DNA of 64,000 bases from Capsicum annuum (Eukaryota > Streptophyta > Magnoliopsida > Solanales > Solanaceae): positions 143,875,167 to 143,939,166 of the forward strand of contig NC_061114.1 of the NCBI RefSeq assembly GCF_002878395.1, written 5' to 3'. Of the stretch, positions 22,290 through 33,677 are shown piece after piece; positions within the stretch are counted from its first letter, which is position 1, and each line of letters begins with the position of its first letter. The notes under the pieces were generated by a model, which searched no databases, had not been told where the DNA came from, and worked only from the letters and a program-made list of their open reading frames with translations. The translations under genes and the position numbers were made by a program.

Positions 22290-22830
22290 ACTCCTGCACC
22301 TAAGGGTGCTGTTTCTGCTTCTGTGTCTGGTACCAGCCTTGACTAAAATTGGTTATATGTGCTTACTTCCCTCCAGAAGTTTGAGGCATATCCAGATATT
22401 GGTATAGGTATGCTGAAAATTTATTTTCCATGATGTTTATGTTGTGCTTGGTATGGGTCCCCTATCTCTTATGTGACCTCATTTCTGATTGTGTATTTCA
22501 ATATAGTTCTAAGTTATTTTAAGATCCTTTTCTGTTTCTAACTTGGTAAGAGACTGTGGTTGTAAGGAGTCTATAAGGGGTATGTGGTTGCTGATTGTAG
22601 TAAAGAAACTCTTGTTGATTTTCTAGGAGTGGATATGATTAATTTTAATGTTATTAAGGGACGGATTGGTTGCATTCATGATATTCTTCTCTAGATTATC
22701 AGACCTATAAGGTCATGATTAAAATTGCCTAATGAGACGGTCATTGTACGGGAAAGGGGTTCCTTAGTAACTAAGAAGAGGTTCATCTTTTATTGTAGAG
22801 CCCGAAAGATGATATCTAAAGGTGTTTGTA
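22290..22830 (+). pseudogene. Element B protease-region remnant
   Basis: Fragments such as KETLVDF...VDMINFNVI (about 22605-22660) and LPNETVIVRERGSLVTKKRF (about 22725-22785) match the end of the chromovirus protease domain. The DxG catalytic motif region is degraded. Confidence 0.5.
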
Positions 22831-23350
22831 TAATCTGGTTCGAGTTAATGACTCAAACTTGGAATGTCTTTCTCTAGAGTCTATTTCATGGTTAATGAAT
22901 ATCCTGAGGATTCTCGTTGATGATTTTCTAATACCTTCGTGGGGAGTTTGAGTGGTGGCTTAGTTTATCCTAGAATGGTTCTGACGAAGTATTTTTATTT
23001 TTGGATGCATAAGAGAAGTAGAATTCCTGGGAAAGTATAAGTTTAATTAGATTGGCCTTCTAGCATGAGTCCCATTCTTACAGTTTTCCATGTTTTAATA
23101 TTGAGAAAGTATATAAGTTATTTCTCATTGGTTGTCTCCCTTAGAGGGCATTGGTATTTTAGACTCTATGCCTTATGAGAAGGTCCAGGTAAGCATCCTG
23201 GTTTGGAAAGTACGCCGGTTGGGAACGAAAGAGGTGGCTTTGGTGAAGGTTCTATGGAGGAACCAAAATTTTGAGGAAGCTGCTTAGGGGGAAAAAGAGG
23301 ACATAAAGTCCAAGTATCCGCCATTGTCCTCCGTTCTAGGAGCTTATGTT
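22831..23350 (+). pseudogene. Element B: deletion joining the start of RT to the integrase C-terminal tail
   Basis: After the protease there is only a trace of the RT leader. The sequence then passes by about 23040 to integrase-tail and chromodomain-type text (LDWPSSMSPIL, then VPVGNERGGFGEGSMEEP-like shifts). Most of RT, RNase H and integrase is therefore missing. Confidence 0.5.
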
Positions 23351-23641
23351 TGAGATATGTGTGTTGGTGCTCTTAATTTGATTTGTTCCTTACAAAGTAA
23401 TGGGTTAAGTCCCTAAAACTTTGAAGTTAATGAGTTCTTTTTAATGAACAATGGGTTGAGTCCCAAAGTCAATGAAATGAATGGTTGATCGATAATGATC
23501 TTGGCATGTGCCTTGGCCTAGTTATATGTCCTTATTTTCTAGCATGGTTTAAGGTTAGTTTGATGAGTAAAAGCGTGTTAACTTGAGAATGTGTTTTTCT
23601 TACCCTTCATTCGAGGATGAATAATCCTAAGTGGGGGAAAA
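23351..23641 (+). other. Element B 3' noncoding end with polypurine tract
   Basis: AT-rich sequence ends with CGAGGATGAATAATCC and the purine run AAGTGGGGGAAAA directly before the 3' LTR, the normal plus-strand primer position. Confidence 0.65.
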
Positions 23642-24953
23642 TGAAATACCCAAGAACTTGGCCTTGCAAAAATTCTTGGGTTTTGAACCTTTTGTCCATG
23701 ATACGACTCAGGGTACTAGCCATACCCTTGGATATGACTTAGTGACCCCTCACTCGTATGCTAGCAGTGTGGTAGGGGTTAAACACTATCCAAGATATGA
23801 ATTAGCCTTTCCATGGTCGTACCTTTGGGTACGATTCATATCATATCAAGTTGAATGGTGTCTTAGGTGTTGTCTTAATGAAACTATCTTGGATATAGGT
23901 CAAGTTATGGTTTAGGGTACATTTATACCCTAAGATGTAGTCAAGCATGTGTAGTCATAACTTGGTCAGTTTAGGGGTCTTGGCTAAGGCCTAAGGTACG
24001 ACTTAGGGTACTACTCATACCTTTGGGTACTATTTGACGAGGAAGTCGTACCCTCTTGTGGGTTGGGTTTTTAGTTTTTAAGCTGAGGGCTTTATAAACA
24101 TTTCCCAGACAAAAACCCTTAAGTTTCCCCACTATATTACCTATTGTATCCTCTCTTAACACATTATGGAAGATCAAAACTCACCAAAAACACTCTCTAA
24201 CTCACTCTTGAAGATTGGAGGCTAGGCTTTGAAGAGGTGTTCTTCTAGAGGCTAAAGGGGTCAAGTTTCTTACATGAATCTTCTTGTATAAGGCAAGTAT
24301 CTCTTCCCTCACTGTTAGTTAAAAATATTATGTGCTTTAAATAATGATTTTATCTTGTAAATGATGGTTTTGAAAATAAAATGTTGAAGGTTTTGAAGCA
24401 TAGTATTGGGTATTGATTACTCTTTCTTTAACTTATGTTTATACATGTTTTTGGTGATGTTTTGCACATGTGGGTGCTTGTTAATTGTGGATTAACAAAT
24501 GGGTCATGAGTATCCCTAATCTCGATGATTTTTACTTTGGATTTGGTCTAGATAAAATTATACCCTTAAGGTGTTTGTGAAAATGTCCAAGATGATTAAC
24601 TAGTTACTTGATAATGGTATATTGAATCTTGGTAGTGGTATAGTGAACATGAATGAGATATGAAGTTGTTATGATGAGTATGAATGCTTGGTAAAGTGTT
24701 GGTAAAGGCCTTATTAGCAATTTAATAAGTTAATGGATGTCTTTGGTAGTTGGTTGACTAAATTGGGTTAAAGTCTATAAACATGAACTTGATTTGTGAT
24801 TGAACTAAATATGGGTATAAGAATTTTAAGGAGGAATGATTGTCTTGTAAAGGTCATGATGACCATAAATAAAATTGCATCGTGGTATGAACAATGGCAT
24901 TGGCCTAATTAAATGATTGTTGATTAAATGGTTTCATAAAGATCGTGTGGTTA
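23642..24953 (+). mobile_element. Element B 3' LTR, truncated
   Basis: It begins TGAAATACCCAAGAACTTGG and follows the 5' LTR closely to GTGTGGTTAT, where the match stops. An Athila-like LTR begins within about 16 bp. The distal half of this LTR, expected after the inserted element, is absent from the window. Confidence 0.8.
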
Positions 24954-24969
24954 TTATAAGTCATCAATT

Positions 24970-26238
24970 TGATGACTAGCTAGCACCTTTTAAGCCTAAA
25001 TTATCATGAATTTCTATTTATTTGATGGTACTCTCTTACATAATGCCCATTTATGTAGTAAAAAGTAAAAAGAGAAGATTGAGCAAGTCATTCAAGTCCT
25101 CAAGAGGCCAAATGTAAAGGAAATGAGTCATCCGCTTTGCATCCGCTTTACATCTTCTTTGGAGCTGCTAGCCATCTACTCTTTGTATATTCTTCATCCG
25201 CTTTGGATCCACTCAGGCAGATCAAGAATAAGATGGCATTTTTGTAATTTTCATCAAATGTAGAGTGGAGTTTAAAAGGAGGGTTTGAGCTCCTTTTTCA
25301 AGACCTAGTTTTCATCTTTTGGAGATAGCCTCTCTTTTAACTTTTTCGCTTATCTATTCTCTTTTAGCATCTATATTTTTATGTTTTGAGAATATATGTT
25401 AGTGATTTTCCATTGAAGAATTATTGAAACCCCAAGTGTGGAATTACATTGTCTCTATTTCTCATGGATGAAGTTAATGATAACTTTGCAATATTCTTAT
25501 CCCTTTTATCTATAAGTAGCTAATTTTCAATCTTGGGGTTATGCTTGCTTAGGTAGTGGTAGTGCATGGGTTTTAGCTAATTAATTTTCTAATTAGTTAG
25601 TTATCATGGGTGTTGTATTTATTTCATAAATTAATTGAGAGTTGGGGGTTACAAACTCCAACCACCCTAGAGCCCATGTCATTCTTGAAAGAGAGGACAT
25701 GGGTGAGGAATAAGTACAATCAATAACTTGATTAATTTCATTTAATGATATCTCTTTGACATAAGGATGTCAATTAAGGCAATAGATGGGGAATTTGTCA
25801 CACTTGTGAGGTGTTCAGAAGAACCCATTTGTGAAATTTGGTGTTGTAATTGAAAGATTGGCACCAATACATTGACATCTATCCTACCCATGACTTATAG
25901 CTAAAAGTTGAATAAATGGCCAAACATGATCCCACACCTATAATCGCATAACCCCAATGCTTATTCTCAATTGAATTCACTCTTAGCATTATTCAACGTC
26001 AAGCTAGTGTACTAAAATTGAAGTAGTTGTCATTTATAACCACATTCAAACTAAATCCCCCCATTTTACATTTATGCTTTCTTTTTCACGCAATGGATTA
26101 TATTTTAGTAGACTATCAATAATCTTGAGTTTTGAATTCCATGCTTTCACTCCTCGTGGATTCGACCCAACCTAAGTTGGGTTATTATATTGACAATGAT
26201 TGTTTACACTCATTCAAGAGTGTAATTTGAGCGTATAA
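24970..26238 (+). mobile_element. 5' LTR of an Athila-like Ty3 element
   Basis: It starts about TGATGACTAGCTAGCACC and ends near TTTGAGCGTATAA. It is followed by an Asp-type primer site. The closing block (GTGGATTCGACCCAACC, then a GTTGGGTT stem, then TTGAGCGT) parallels the ends of the solo LTRs at 12010 and 38348. No partner 3' LTR exists in the window. The left end is uncertain by about 15 bp because of the inverted repeat GTCATCAATTTGATGAC at 24959-24975. Confidence 0.75.
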
Positions 26239-26242
26239 AAAA

Positions 26243-26260
26243 TGACGTCATTGTCGGGGA
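26243..26260 (+). other. Primer-binding site, tRNA-Asp type
   Basis: TGACGTCATTGTCGGGGA resembles the TGGCGCCGTTGCCGGGGA site used by Athila-type elements, with changes mostly of the transition kind expected from cytosine deamination. Confidence 0.7.
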
Positions 26261-26343
26261 GTGAAACATAATTTTCACTCTTGTAGTGTTCTTTGATACT
26301 TTGGGTTAGCTGTAGTGTTTTATTTTACATTGTTTGGTGTTTT

Positions 26344-27290
26344 TGTTCTTTCTCAGGTGTACGTAATAGTATACACGATACTATAAGTCAACATGGTAGT
26401 CATACCGGGTTGATTGATGGGTACCATGAGGATGAGGATCACCTCGGTGATACAGGTCGAGCTAGTGCTATTTGTAATCCATCGACAGAAGGAAATGAAG
26501 TATTTCATATTACTAGCATGATGATTAACTTGCTTCAAATGAAAGGGTTATTTGGAGGCCAATCACATGAGGATGCTAATCTATACGTGACAAATTTTCT
26601 CGAGGTGTGTTCTCCATTTGACATGCCCCATATATCTCAAGAGTCAATCCGATTATATCTTTTCCCATTCCCTTTAATGGGAGAAAAGGTCTCATGGTTG
26701 CGGTCTTTGCCAGCGGGGTCTACCATTTCATGGGTTATGCTCATAGAGGCATTCTTGGAAAGATACTTTCCCCCTTCTCGGATATTGCAACTAAGGGATA
26801 AAATCATCAACTTTTGCAAAATTAATGGTGAATTATTATATGAGGCTTGGCAATGATTCAACAACAAGCTAATGCAATGCCCAAATCATGAGGTTCTAAA
26901 TAAAATCCTCCTTAAAATTTTCTATAAGGAATTGGATTAATTGAACAAGATGATAGACGACAATACGGTTGGGGATTCCCTTGTTATATTATCATATGGT
27001 ATTGTATCAACTTTATAAGATCAAGTGGCCATGAAAAGTATAGGGTGGAACATAAGAGATACTGAGGTGGCCGTGGGGGCTCCCTCCATATCTTTTGTGA
27101 TTCAAGAGCAAAAGATAAAGGATAAGGAAAGAGATGCTAATATGGCTAAACTGATGATGCAACTTGATCTTCTCACCAAGCATGTGATAGGAGCTCCTCC
27201 TAAGGTGGTTAACGTCGTTGCTTCTATGAGTGCTAAATCTTATGATGATGAGGAAATAGAGTTCCTCAATGAATAAAGTCAATTCTAGTC
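26344..27290 (+). pseudogene. Athila-like gag
   Basis: The frame contains FGGQSHEDANLYVTNFLEVC, then RLYLFPFPLMGEKVSWLRSL and EAFLERYFPPSR, the hallmark of the plant retrotransposon gag domain. In-frame stops occur after YEAWQ (about 26855), near 26938 and near 27016. The next part has a charged helix (KIKDKERDANMAKLMMQLD). The protein would form the capsid of the particle; this copy cannot be translated whole. Confidence 0.85.
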
Positions 27291-28200
27291 AAACCAATCG
27301 GGGGAGTTCCCATCCTACCTATTAAAGGTAAGGTAGATATCAAGGTTGGAAGGAAATAGATTGTGATAGAGATTGGTGTGATAGAGATTGTGATAGAGAT
27401 CAGGATTAGAGAGATAAGGAAAGAGATTATGATTGGTACATACCTCCATATGATCGGATAAATGGTAAAGAGTAAAGTTCCATTTACCCGATAAGCTTAA
27501 GAATAAATATACCCTTGCTTAAATTTTAATGAGTATTCAGGGGACCAATAAGATGGTGAGAGAAATAAAAGGTGACTTCTCATTGCTAAGTCAAACGGTA
27601 ACATCTCACTCAGCATCTATAAAACAACTTGAAACTCAATTAGGTCAAATCTCGGCACAACTTAATGCAAGACCAAAGGATGGATTACCTAGTGACACAG
27701 TCGTCAATCCTAAAAATGATACTCACATCATGGCTATTGTCACTAGGAGTGGTCGGACTCTTGGTAAAAATATTGTTGATCTTTGTGAAGACCCCAATGA
27801 AAAGGCAAATGAAGAACAAGCCGATGGAAAGAGAAAGCGGCTTGAATAACCAATTGATAATGATCCAAAGCCTAATAAGACAAGTGTTGAATGGCCAATG
27901 ATAGTTGAAGAAAATATTGAAAGTGAGAAAACTTTGAAAGTGATTTATGATTATATTCTATAAGTGGATGAAACTCCAATTGTTCCATTGCCACAAATCA
28001 AAATTCCTCCACCATTCCCACAAAGACTAAATAAGAAGGATGATGATACCAAGTTTAAGAAGTTTCTTGTAAGGTTTACCAATTTATCGGTGAATATTCC
28101 TTTGTTAGAAGCCTTACAAGAAATGCCTAAGTATGCTAAATTTATGAAGGACTTGTTACAAAGAAGCGAGTCATGGATTTTGAAACTATTGAGGTAACCC
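27291..28200 (+). pseudogene. Athila-like gag C-terminal and spacer region
   Basis: Contains a coiled-coil-like stretch (LLSQTVTSHSASIKQLETQL), then AIVTRSGRTL and a proline-rich VPLPQIKIPPPFPQRL, all typical between gag and protease in Athila elements. Bases 27340-27480 hold short direct repeats of GATTGTGATAGAGAT. Stops lie at about 27847 and 27961. Confidence 0.75.
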
Positions 28201-28610
28201 ATAATTGTAGTGCTATAATGTCTAGCACAATGGTGGTGAAGAAAGAAAACTCGGGTGCATTCACTATTCCTTATACTATCGGTGTCTACAAATTTAGTAA
28301 AGAGTTGTGTGATCTTACAAAGTATTAATTTGATGCCATTTGCCGTGTTTTTAAAGTTAGGCTTGGGTGCCCTAAGCCTACCACTATGAGGCTTCTAATG
28401 GCCGATCATTCAATCAAAAAAGCCATTGGTGTGTTGTATGATGTTTTGGTGAAAGTTGACTGGTTTATCTTTTCGGACGACTTTGTGATCCTCGATTGTG
28501 AGGTTGATCATGAGGTCCCAATCATTCTTGGTAGACCATTCTTAGCTACCGGAAGGGCCTTAGTGGATGTGGAATATTGGGGAGATGAAATTTCAAGTGA
28601 ACAATGAAGA
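28201..28610 (+). pseudogene. Athila-like protease region
   Basis: MRLLMADHSIKKAIGVLYDV and later DCEVDHEVPIILGRPFLATG match the retropepsin-like segment of Athila polyproteins. The catalytic DxG stretch upstream is degraded, with stops near 28326. Confidence 0.7.
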
Positions 28611-28990
28611 AGAACCCTTCAATGTATGTATGTCCATCTAAAGACTTGTAAGTTATTTCGGTGATTGATGTGGTTGATGATGAGGTAGATAACTCCGGCA
28701 AACAAAATCTTTTGAATGACCCCTTGGTGGGTGTATAATGGAACTTTGGAAGTGAGGTGGTTGAATAATATAATGAGGTGGTAGATTTATTTAGGGGTCT
28801 TGGATCTTACACTCAGAACCCAGTCAAATTGGATCTTGATTTGAAAAACAATAAAAGTCTACCTACCATGACATCTATTATTAAACCACCATAGCTCAAA
28901 CTTAAGTCGTTACCATCCCATCTCCAATATGTATTCTTGGGTGAGCATAATATATTGCCAATCATTGTAGTGCGTGATCTTTAACCTTGT
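28611..28990 (+). pseudogene. Athila-like protease-RT linker
   Basis: Degenerate linker sequence. KLKSLPSHLQYVFLG-like codons occur at about 28895-28940 (LKLKSLPSHLQYVFLGEHN), the usual lead-in to reverse transcriptase. Several stops. Confidence 0.55.
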
Positions 28991-29956
28991 CAAGTGGATG
29001 CCTTGAAATCAATTGTGAAAAAGTTCATTCATGCTATCGGATGGACTATCACGGACATTATAGGAATTTCTCTCAAAATTTATTCTCATAAAATCAAGCT
29101 AAATATTGATCATGTTCCTAGTGTGGAACACCAAAGGAGACTAAATCACCCGATGCAAGAGGTAGTCAATAAGGAAATCATTAAGTGGCTTGATGCAGGA
29201 GTTGTCTACCCAATTTTAAATAGCACATGGGTGAGTTTGGTCTAATGTATTTCCAAAAAGGGCGGAAGGATGGTGGTCCCAAATGAGACTAATGATCTTG
29301 TACCTATGCGCCCTATCACGAGTTGGAGAGTGTGTATGGATTATGACAAATTGAACTCAGGGATTGAGAAAGGGCACTTTTCTATGCCATTCATGGGCTA
29401 GCCGGTTGAGGTTGGTATTGCTTTCTTGATGGTTACTCCGGGTATAATCAAATTTTTATCGCCTTGGAAGACCATGAAAAGACCACTTTCACTTGTCCTT
29501 ATGGCATATTTTCTTTGAAGCGCATGCCCTTTGGGTTATGCAATGCCCCAGCCATGTTCCAATGATGCATGTTGTCTATTTCTGCCGATATGGTAGAGGA
29601 TACAATAGAGGTTTTCATGGATGACTTCTCCGTGGATGGGGATTCATTTGATTCTTTCCTCGCTCACTTTGGTAAAGTCCTTGAATGATGTGTGGAGACT
29701 AATCATGTTTTGAATTGGGGAAAATGTCATTTCATGGTCAAGGAAGGCATTGTTCTAGGCCACAAAATTTCAGGAAAGGGTATCCAAGTGGATCAAGCTA
29801 AAGTTGAGGTGATTGCTAAGTTACCTCCACCGATCTTTGTAAAGGGCCTTAGAAGTTTTCTTGGTCATGTCGGGTTCTATCGGCACTTCATTAAAGATTT
29901 TTTGAAGATTTCTCACCCTTTGTGCAAGCTTCTTAAAATAGAAGACAAATTTTAGT
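28991..29956 (+). pseudogene. Athila-like reverse transcriptase
   Basis: Motifs in order: AGVVYPILNSTWVS, CISKKGGRMVVPNE, WRVCMDYDKLNS, FLDGYSGYNQIFIA, CPYGIFSLKRMPFGLCNAP, VFMDDFSV (catalytic DD retained), then NWGKCHFMVKEGIVLGHKIS and LRSFLGHVGFYRHFIKDF. Stops occur near 29243, 29400, 29563 and 29687. The strong match is to the Athila lineage rather than to chromoviruses. Confidence 0.88.
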
Positions 29957-30420
29957 TTGATGGTGATTGTGTAAAAGCTTTCCATTGTCTCAAGGAAATC
30001 CTTGTGTCAGATCCTATCATAGTAGCCCCAAATCGATCTTCGCCCTTTGAATCAATATGTAATGCAAGTGGTGTTGCTCTAGGTGCGGTTTTTAGCCAAA
30101 TAAAAAAGACATTGTTCCACCTAATTTAGTATGCAAGCAAGACGTTGAATGATTCTTAAAGTAACTATACAGCTACGAAACAAGAGTTGTTAATGGTGAT
30201 GTATGCTTTTGAAAAGTTTTGGGCCTATTAGTTGAGAACGAAATTGGTTGTGTACATGGACCACTCCGCTCTTCGATATCTCATGGCAAAGAAAGAGGCA
30301 AAATCTAAATTGATTAGGTGGATGTTGCTCTTGCAAGAGTTCAATTTTGAAGTAAAGGATCAAAAAGGGTCTGAGAATTAAGTAGCCGACCACCTTTCCT
30401 GCCTTAAATCCAATCATGAG
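29957..30420 (+). pseudogene. Athila-like RNase H region
   Basis: ICNASGVALGAVFSQ, YASKTLNDS, NYTATKQELLMVMYAFEKF and [20 protein letters not shown] follow the Ty3 RNase H pattern; the first catalytic Asp of the usual CDAS is replaced by Asn (CNAS). Stops at about 30127, 30158 and 30229. Confidence 0.8.
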
Positions 30421-31343
30421 AAGTTGGGTGAGATTGATAGTGATGAAACCTTCCCCGATGAGCTAGTCATGTCACTTTCGGGGAGCATTACACCTTGGTA
30501 TGCAGATTATATGAACTATATTATGAGCGGTGTACTTCAAAAGAAGCAGTTCCTATTTGATGTGAAAAAGTATTTTTGGGATAACCCATTCTTGTTTTGG
30601 GAGTGTATGGATGGTGGGATTCATAGGTGTGTCATGGAGGTAGAAATGATATATATTTTTTAGGCATGTCACTCCTCTTCATTCGGTGGTCATCATGGTG
30701 GGATCTGAACGGCCACTAAGGTTCTTCAAAGTGAATACTATTGGCCTACCCTTCATACAGATGCTTACGAGTTGGTCAAAATATGTCCTCAATGTCAAAT
30801 TAAAGGTAGTGTTTTGAGGAAGCATGAGATGCCTCTTAAGCCCAATCTCGAGGTTAAACTACTTGAGGTGTGGGTATCGACTTCATGGGTCCCTTTATGA
30901 GCTCATATGGTAATAAATATATCTTGGTAGCCATCGATTATGTCTCAAAGAGGGTGGAAGCCATTGCTTTACCAAACAATGAAGGCAAGAGTGTCACTTT
31001 TTTCTTGAAGAAGTACATCTTTATAAGGTTTGGGACTCCAAGGGCAATTATTAGTGATGACGGCTCTCATTTTTGTAATTGGATCTTTGGTGCTTTGGTT
31101 GATAAGTATGGGGTAAAACATAAGGTTTTTACTCCTTATCACCCCCAAACTAGTGGCCAAGTTAAAGTTTCAAATTGTAAAATCACGTTCATCCTTGAGA
31201 AAAGCATGAATGTTGGCCATACAAATTGGTCGAGACAACTCGATGATGTTGTTTGGGTATATAAAATGGCCTATAAGACTCCTATCAGTATGCCCCCTAC
31301 CAATTGGTGTTTGGGAAGGCTTGTTACTTACATGTCGAGTTAG
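30421..31343 (+). pseudogene. Athila-like integrase, N-terminal and catalytic core
   Basis: The zinc-binding HHCC region is broken (ACHSSSFGGHHGG, then CPQCQIKGSV at about 30785). The core has GIDFMGPFMSSYGNKYILVA, then ISDDGSHF (second Asp present), then HPQTSGQVKVSN, where the catalytic Glu of the usual QVE is Lys. The enzyme would be dead even without the stops and frameshifts. Confidence 0.82.
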
Positions 31344-31835
31344 AATATAAGGCTTTATGGGCTTTGAAGAAGTTGAACACGGATTAGGAGGATGCTTCAA
31401 ATCGAGGGTGAATCAACTCCACAAGTTGGACGAGTTTCGACTAAAAGCATATGAAAGTTCCATGTTGTACAGTGAGAAGATGAAGAGGTAGTTTGATGCC
31501 AAAATCCTAAAGTGAGAGTTTCATGTGGGTGATGATGTCCTCCTCTTCAATTCAAGATTGAGACTCTTTACGGGAAATCTTAGATCAAAGTGGTCGGGCC
31601 CATTCGTGATCTCAAATATATACCCGAGTGGATCTATGGAGTTGGAAGATCACGAGAAGAAGAAATTTAAGGTAAATGGCCAACGATTGAAACACTATTA
31701 GGTGGGTGGACCCAGAGTGACTAACATTGAGTCGCTTCGTTTCAAAGATCCAAATGATGACCAAATGATGTCGTGCCACGACTATAACTACGGTGCTTCT
31801 TGGGAGGCAACCCAAGTTTTTTTAATGTTTTTAAT
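31344..31835 (+). pseudogene. Athila-like integrase C-terminal tail
   Basis: Frames contain LHKLDEFRLKAYESSMLYSE, FHVGDDVLLFNSRLRLF and SGSMELEDHEKKKFKVNGQR, then SLRFKDPNDDQMMS. The text ends in GCTTCTTGGGAGGCAACCCA, a typical sequence after Athila pol. Confidence 0.75.
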
Positions 31836-32676
31836 GTTTTTAATATTAATATTATCTTAGTTTTGATTGATACAGGTAATATAGCAAAATTAGGATGAGA
31901 GAAGTAAGGTTTGAAAGCTCGAAACTAAGTCCCAAACCAAGAATTTAACACATAAAATTTGGGCACTAAGCTTTAGCAACCTACGCTGGATTTGCTTGAG
32001 CAGGCTAGCCATAGGTGCTATGCATTTGGGGTGAGGTGGACTTAATTTAGAATGAAATTATAGAAGCTACACTGCTTGGTTATGTGTTGGATTTGCTGCA
32101 GCAGTGCAGTTGCATACCAAGTACGGATGGAATACAGGATAGGTGCTTTTTTGTACAGTGATTTGTCCTGACCTGCGCTGGAGTTGCTCAAGCAGTCTAG
32201 GCACAGGTCCAACATACTTAGGATGCAAAGCAGGCTGCTACTAACTGTCTAAATATGCGCTGGAACTGCTTAAGTAGTCCAGCCATATATTGAAAGCATA
32301 TGGGACACAGGTACTTTAAACAAGACGTGAAGCTACTTAATGGGTTTGATTTTATGGGGATGACCCAACCCGGTAAGCCCAAAATCATTTTAAACACTTA
32401 AAAGGGAGCCAAAACCAGTAAAAAAAGCTGAACATTCTCTTTCTTTTATCTCACACTATCTTTCAACGACTCTTTTCTCTCAAACTCCATATTCTCTCCG
32501 TCTTTACCAACAACTGAACTAACAAAAATTCAGATCATTCCTTTAGACTTGTGCTTCAATTTTTGTCCTCTCTTAAATCAAGAAAGGTATGCTCTCTCAT
32601 GACTTCACTTTTGAATTCGCTCAAAGATGGACATAATGATTCATAGCTTATGATGATTTGTCACTTGAATTACTTT
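31836..32676 (+). other. Athila-like 3' noncoding region, cut off
   Basis: No env-like frame and no 3' LTR are present. From about 31979 four diverged copies of a block like TGCGCTGGAGTTGCTCAAGC recur every 85-105 bp (31979, 32083, 32171, 32256). After 32430 a pyrimidine-rich leader follows, ending at about 32676 where sequence from element C's LTR begins abruptly. Confidence 0.55.
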
Positions 32677-33456
32677 TCAGTATTCAAACATCGGTTAATC
32701 AGTATACAAACATCAGTTAATCAGTATATAAACATCAGTTAATCAGTATCCAAATGCCAGTTAATCAGTAATCAATATGTCTCAACTTAGGTTTTCTTGA
32801 CCAAAGCATGAAGATTTTTAGTTATTCAATTATTTAAAGATTATCTTAGAAACATATATATGCTTTGTCTTGCATTCTCAGATTTTACATGTTCTTGCAT
32901 TTATGCTTAGCTATCTCATGCATTTTAGTCAATCCTTATCTCACATACAAGTACATTCAAAGTACTTATCACATACTTTTCTTTGTGCTCTGTTGTCTTA
33001 TAACATAGGTTAAAACACTCAATTTCTCGATTTCTCTTAGATAGCTCAGCATACTCAGCAACAGTAGTGGTAAGTCTTTATCCATCGAGGACATGATTTG
33101 TTTATTTCAGTTATTTTAGTACTTTATTATGTTCAGTTAGTCTGAGTTAGTTTGTGGTTTATCTGATCAACTCCTCAGTGAGTTTAAAGGATTCCAGACA
33201 ACCAGTTCTTTCAGTACTTTTCCATTGTTCAGATAGATGGTTGGTTTTCAATATTTATCAGATGTTTTATACTTGTGATGTGACCATGCATCAGTATTTA
33301 TATTGGTATTACTTAAGTAGTCTATCTTTTGTATACATGTTTTACCATTATTTTTTTCAAGTGCTCACTGTAAGTACCAGCTCATGTATTAACTTGTGGT
33401 AACTTTTGATTGTAAGAATCATTGCCATAACTAGGAGGTAGGTTTGGGTCATGACA
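32677..33456 (+). mobile_element. Element C 5' LTR, 5'-truncated
   Basis: It matches the last 0.8 kb of the LTR at 49142-51540 from about TCAGTATT on, and ends TTTGGGTCATGACA just before a primer site. About 1.6 kb of the LTR is missing on the left, replaced by the Athila-like 3' region. Confidence 0.8.
32681..32770. repeat. 22-bp tandem repeats in element C's LTR
   Basis: Four units of the form TATACAAACATCAGTTAATCAG. Four matching but more diverged units lie at the same place in the 3' LTR (about 50745-50835), so the array predates insertion. Confidence 0.85.
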
Positions 33457-33460
33457 AAAC

Positions 33461-33474
33461 TTGTTATCAGAGCC
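33461..33474 (+). other. Primer-binding site of element C (tRNA-iMet type)
   Basis: TTGTTATCAGAGCC follows the 5' LTR end after four bases; one base differs from the common TTGGTATCAGAGCC form. Confidence 0.8.
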
Positions 33475-33677
33475 TAAGGTTTTAAAGTATCCAAGGGAGT
33501 CTGAAAGCCACATTGAGTAGAGTCATGTATATAGATTTAAAGCACGCCACACTTATGGATGAGAGGCTAGGTAACGTTTTAGGAAAGTTTCCCCTCTTTT
33601 AGTGTTTAGGTCATACGGAAAACATGATCTCTATTTTAACACTCTTTATAACTCATCATTCATTCCATTTATAGATA

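Noticed and set aside
31836..32676. Env-like second ORF expected in some Athila elements
   Set aside because: No open frame or membrane-type sequence is present; the region is repeats and pyrimidine-rich leader.
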